13,653 nucleotides of DNA. Origin: Verrucomicrobiota bacterium (lineage in GTDB: Bacteria; Verrucomicrobiota; Verrucomicrobiia; Limisphaerales; JAEYXS01). Where the stretch lies: positions 1 to 13,653 of the forward strand of contig JAJNBN010000023.1 in NCBI GenBank assembly GCA_021156225.1. Direction: 5' to 3'. Positions within the stretch are counted from its first letter, which is position 1; every line of letters starts with the position of its first letter. Made by a program: the position numbers and the translations under genes. The notes beneath the pieces are model-generated. The model saw nothing but the letters and a program-made list of their open reading frames with translations, had not been told where the DNA came from and made no database searches. Below are positions 12,394 to 13,653 of this stretch, piece after piece.

Positions 12394-13653
12394 ATGATAA
12401 CTCAATCTTCGGTCTGGCATCGGGGCCTGTGGCTGTTCGCGCTGGCATTTTCCTGCTTCTCCATGACACCTGCGGCCTCCGCCCAAGGCACCACGGCTTT
12501 CACTTATCAAGGGCAGTTACGCGATGGCGGCACGAACGCCAACGGCAACTACTCGCTCACCTTCAAGCTCCGCGATGCCGCGACCGCCGGCAATCAGGTC
12601 GGCCCGACGGTGAACCTGGCCAGCCAGTTCATCACCAACGGCCAGTTCAATGCCTCCCTCGATTTCGGCTCCGTCTTTGACGGCTCAGCGCGCTGGCTGG
12701 AGATCACCGTGGAGGGCAATGTCCTCTCCCCCCGCACCTTGCTCGTGCCCACACCTTACGCCCTGCATGCAGCGAAGGCGGGCAGTGTCTCCAACCCCAC
12801 CTTTCTCGGCACCACGGGCAACACGCCTTTGGATCTCTACGTGAACAATATCCGCGCCTTGCGTCTGGAACCCAACGCCACCAGCCCGAATTTTATCGGC
12901 GGCTATCTGGGCAATGTCGTGACTAATGGATTCATTGGTTCAACCATCGTGGGTGGCGGGGCCGGTCTGGATGAAGAGGATGGACTGCCTGCATCCAACA
13001 CCATTGGAGCAGATTTCGCGTTCATCGGCGGGGGCGCTCGAAACACCGTCACCGGCCCTGGTGGTGTGATCGCTGGCGGTTTTGGGAATCTGGTGAGTGA
13101 CGATTCCTCCGTGATTGTCGGGGGTGAGGGCAATACGGTAACCGGTGATGCGTCCTTTATTGGTGCCGGTTCCCATAATTTGGTCAGGGGTAATTCTGCA
13201 GTGGTGACGGGGGGGAAAGATAACCTGGCGACTTCTAACGGTGCCTTCATCGGTGGCGGCCAGTCCAATACGGTCGCCGGCTTTTTCGCGGTAGTAGGGG
13301 GCGGTTCCGGAAATACCGCCAACAATAGCTACGGAACAGTAGTAGGCGGTTTGGGAAATCTGGCCACGTCCCAGAGCGCGTTTATCGGCGGTGGCGTGTC
13401 CAATAAAGTCACGGGCTTTTATGGAACCGTTTCCGGGGGAGAGGCAAACTTGGCGACCGACTATTTTGGCTTCATCGGCGGCGGGCAATCCAATCAGGCG
13501 AGTGGTTTTTCGGCCACGGTGGCGGGTGGCACTTTTAATGCCGCGCTCAACCACGCAGCTGCGATTGGCGGTGGCAAAAGCAATCTGGTCAGCGGTGACT
13601 TCTCCACGATAGCAGGTGGACAGAACAACACCGTGCTTTCAGACAGAAGCTTC
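12394..13653 (+). CDS. Secreted repeat protein with YadA-head-like 15-residue repeats (partial, C-terminus beyond right edge)
   Basis: The frame is open from ATG at 12394 to the last base (420 residues). A Sec signal peptide (GLWLFALAFSCFS, cleavage near ASA, about 30) is followed by an N-terminal module with FTYQGQLRDGG (36-46), GNYSLTFKLRD (51-61), FDGSARWLEITVEG (95-108) and LSPRTLLVPTPYALHAAKA (111-129), a beta-sandwich type I associate with large surface proteins of Verrucomicrobia. A linker, LYVNNIRALRLEPN, leads into repeats from about 208 to the edge. Asn recurs at 217, 232, 247 and so on to 412: fourteen times, exactly 15 apart, each unit of the form hhxGGxxN. This resembles the trimeric autotransporter head (YadA/Hep_Hag) beta-roll. 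Related proteins often end in a tail-fibre-type intramolecular chaperone domain, which would lie outside the window. Likely role (inference): cell-surface fibre or adhesin. No Shine-Dalgarno; a hairpin precedes the start. Confidence 0.88.
   Translation, partial: MITQSSVWHRGLWLFALAFSCFSMTPAASAQGTTAFTYQGQLRDGGTNANGNYSLTFKLRDAATAGNQVGPTVNLASQFITNGQFNASLDFGSVFDGSARWLEITVEGNVLSPRTLLVPTPYALHAAKAGSVSNPTFLGTTGNTPLDLYVNNIRALRLEPNATSPNFIGGYLGNVVTNGFIGSTIVGGGAGLDEEDGLPASNTIGADFAFIGGGARNTVTGPGGVIAGGFGNLVSDDSSVIVGGEGNTVTGDASFIGAGSHNLVRGNSAVVTGGKDNLATSNGAFIGGGQSNTVAGFFAVVGGGSGNTANNSYGTVVGGLGNLATSQSAFIGGGVSNKVTGFYGTVSGGEANLATDYFGFIGGGQSNQASGFSATVAGGTFNAALNHAAAIGGGKSNLVSGDFSTIAGGQNNTVLSDRSF
13015..13653 (+). 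repeat. Coding tandem repeat, 45-bp period
   Basis: At least 13 complete 15-codon units without a single insertion or deletion, continuing past the edge. DNA copies are strongly diverged and only short cores such as ATCGGCGG recur, so the period is kept by protein constraint rather than recent duplication. From about residue 323 on, FIGGG-type and TVxGG-type units alternate, a 90-bp higher-order period. Confidence 0.85.

Noticed and set aside
12270..12680. 136-residue open frame on the plus strand overlapping the repeat-protein start
   Set aside because: Different frame from the signal-peptide-bearing gene at 12394, and Arg/His-rich without motifs.
13015..13653. CRISPR-like regular repeats
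   Set aside because: The 45-bp period lies inside an open frame, DNA copies are diverged, and there are no spacers; it is a protein repeat.

Overview
The window reads as a chromosomal segment of a Gram-negative bacterium of the PVC group, most likely Verrucomicrobia (inferred from protein style, not proven). Supporting this are many exported proteins with Sec or Tat signals, a sialate O-acetylesterase-like SGNH esterase, a LamG protein, an exported FAD oxidoreductase, a large repeat protein starting with a 'FTYQG' module, intergenic regions rich in small palindromes, and no recognisable Shine-Dalgarno sequence before any gene. There are no rRNA or tRNA genes, no transposase, no phage genes and no CRISPR array.

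Layout. Positions 1-1872 (minus): 5' part of an M16 zinc metallopeptidase running off the left edge. Positions 1873-2780: about 900 bp of non-coding DNA between divergent genes, packed with hairpins and short repeats. Positions 2781-4214 (plus): a membrane-anchored protein of unknown function ending in a segment like a type II secretion pseudopilin. Positions 4341-5135 (minus): an exported SGNH/SASA esterase, convergent with the previous gene across a 10-bp-period tandem repeat. Positions 5357-7852 (plus): an exported 831-residue protein with a C-terminal half built from a ~220-residue internal duplication, closed by a textbook rho-independent terminator. Positions 8093-9358, 9385-10347 and 10541-12229 (plus): a Tat-exported polysaccharide-pyruvyltransferase-like protein, a secreted LamG protein and a Tat-exported FAD-dependent oxidoreductase. 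Positions 12394-13653 (plus): the first 420 residues of a secreted protein with an exact 15-residue repeat, cut by the right edge.

How they may work together (inference). All genes from 4341 to the right edge encode envelope or extracellular proteins, and several belong to families that handle carbohydrate: esterase, pyruvyltransferase fold, LamG. A local set for modifying or degrading an extracellular polysaccharide is plausible, but the plus-strand genes are split by a terminator at 7892 and by a repeat-bearing gap at 10348-10540, so they are not clearly one operon.

Most notable observations: a palindromic element in three copies whose stems vary compensatorily around a constant GTCCTC loop; the internal duplication in the 831-residue protein; a pyruvyltransferase-like protein carrying a Tat signal; and the perfectly periodic 15-residue repeat array.
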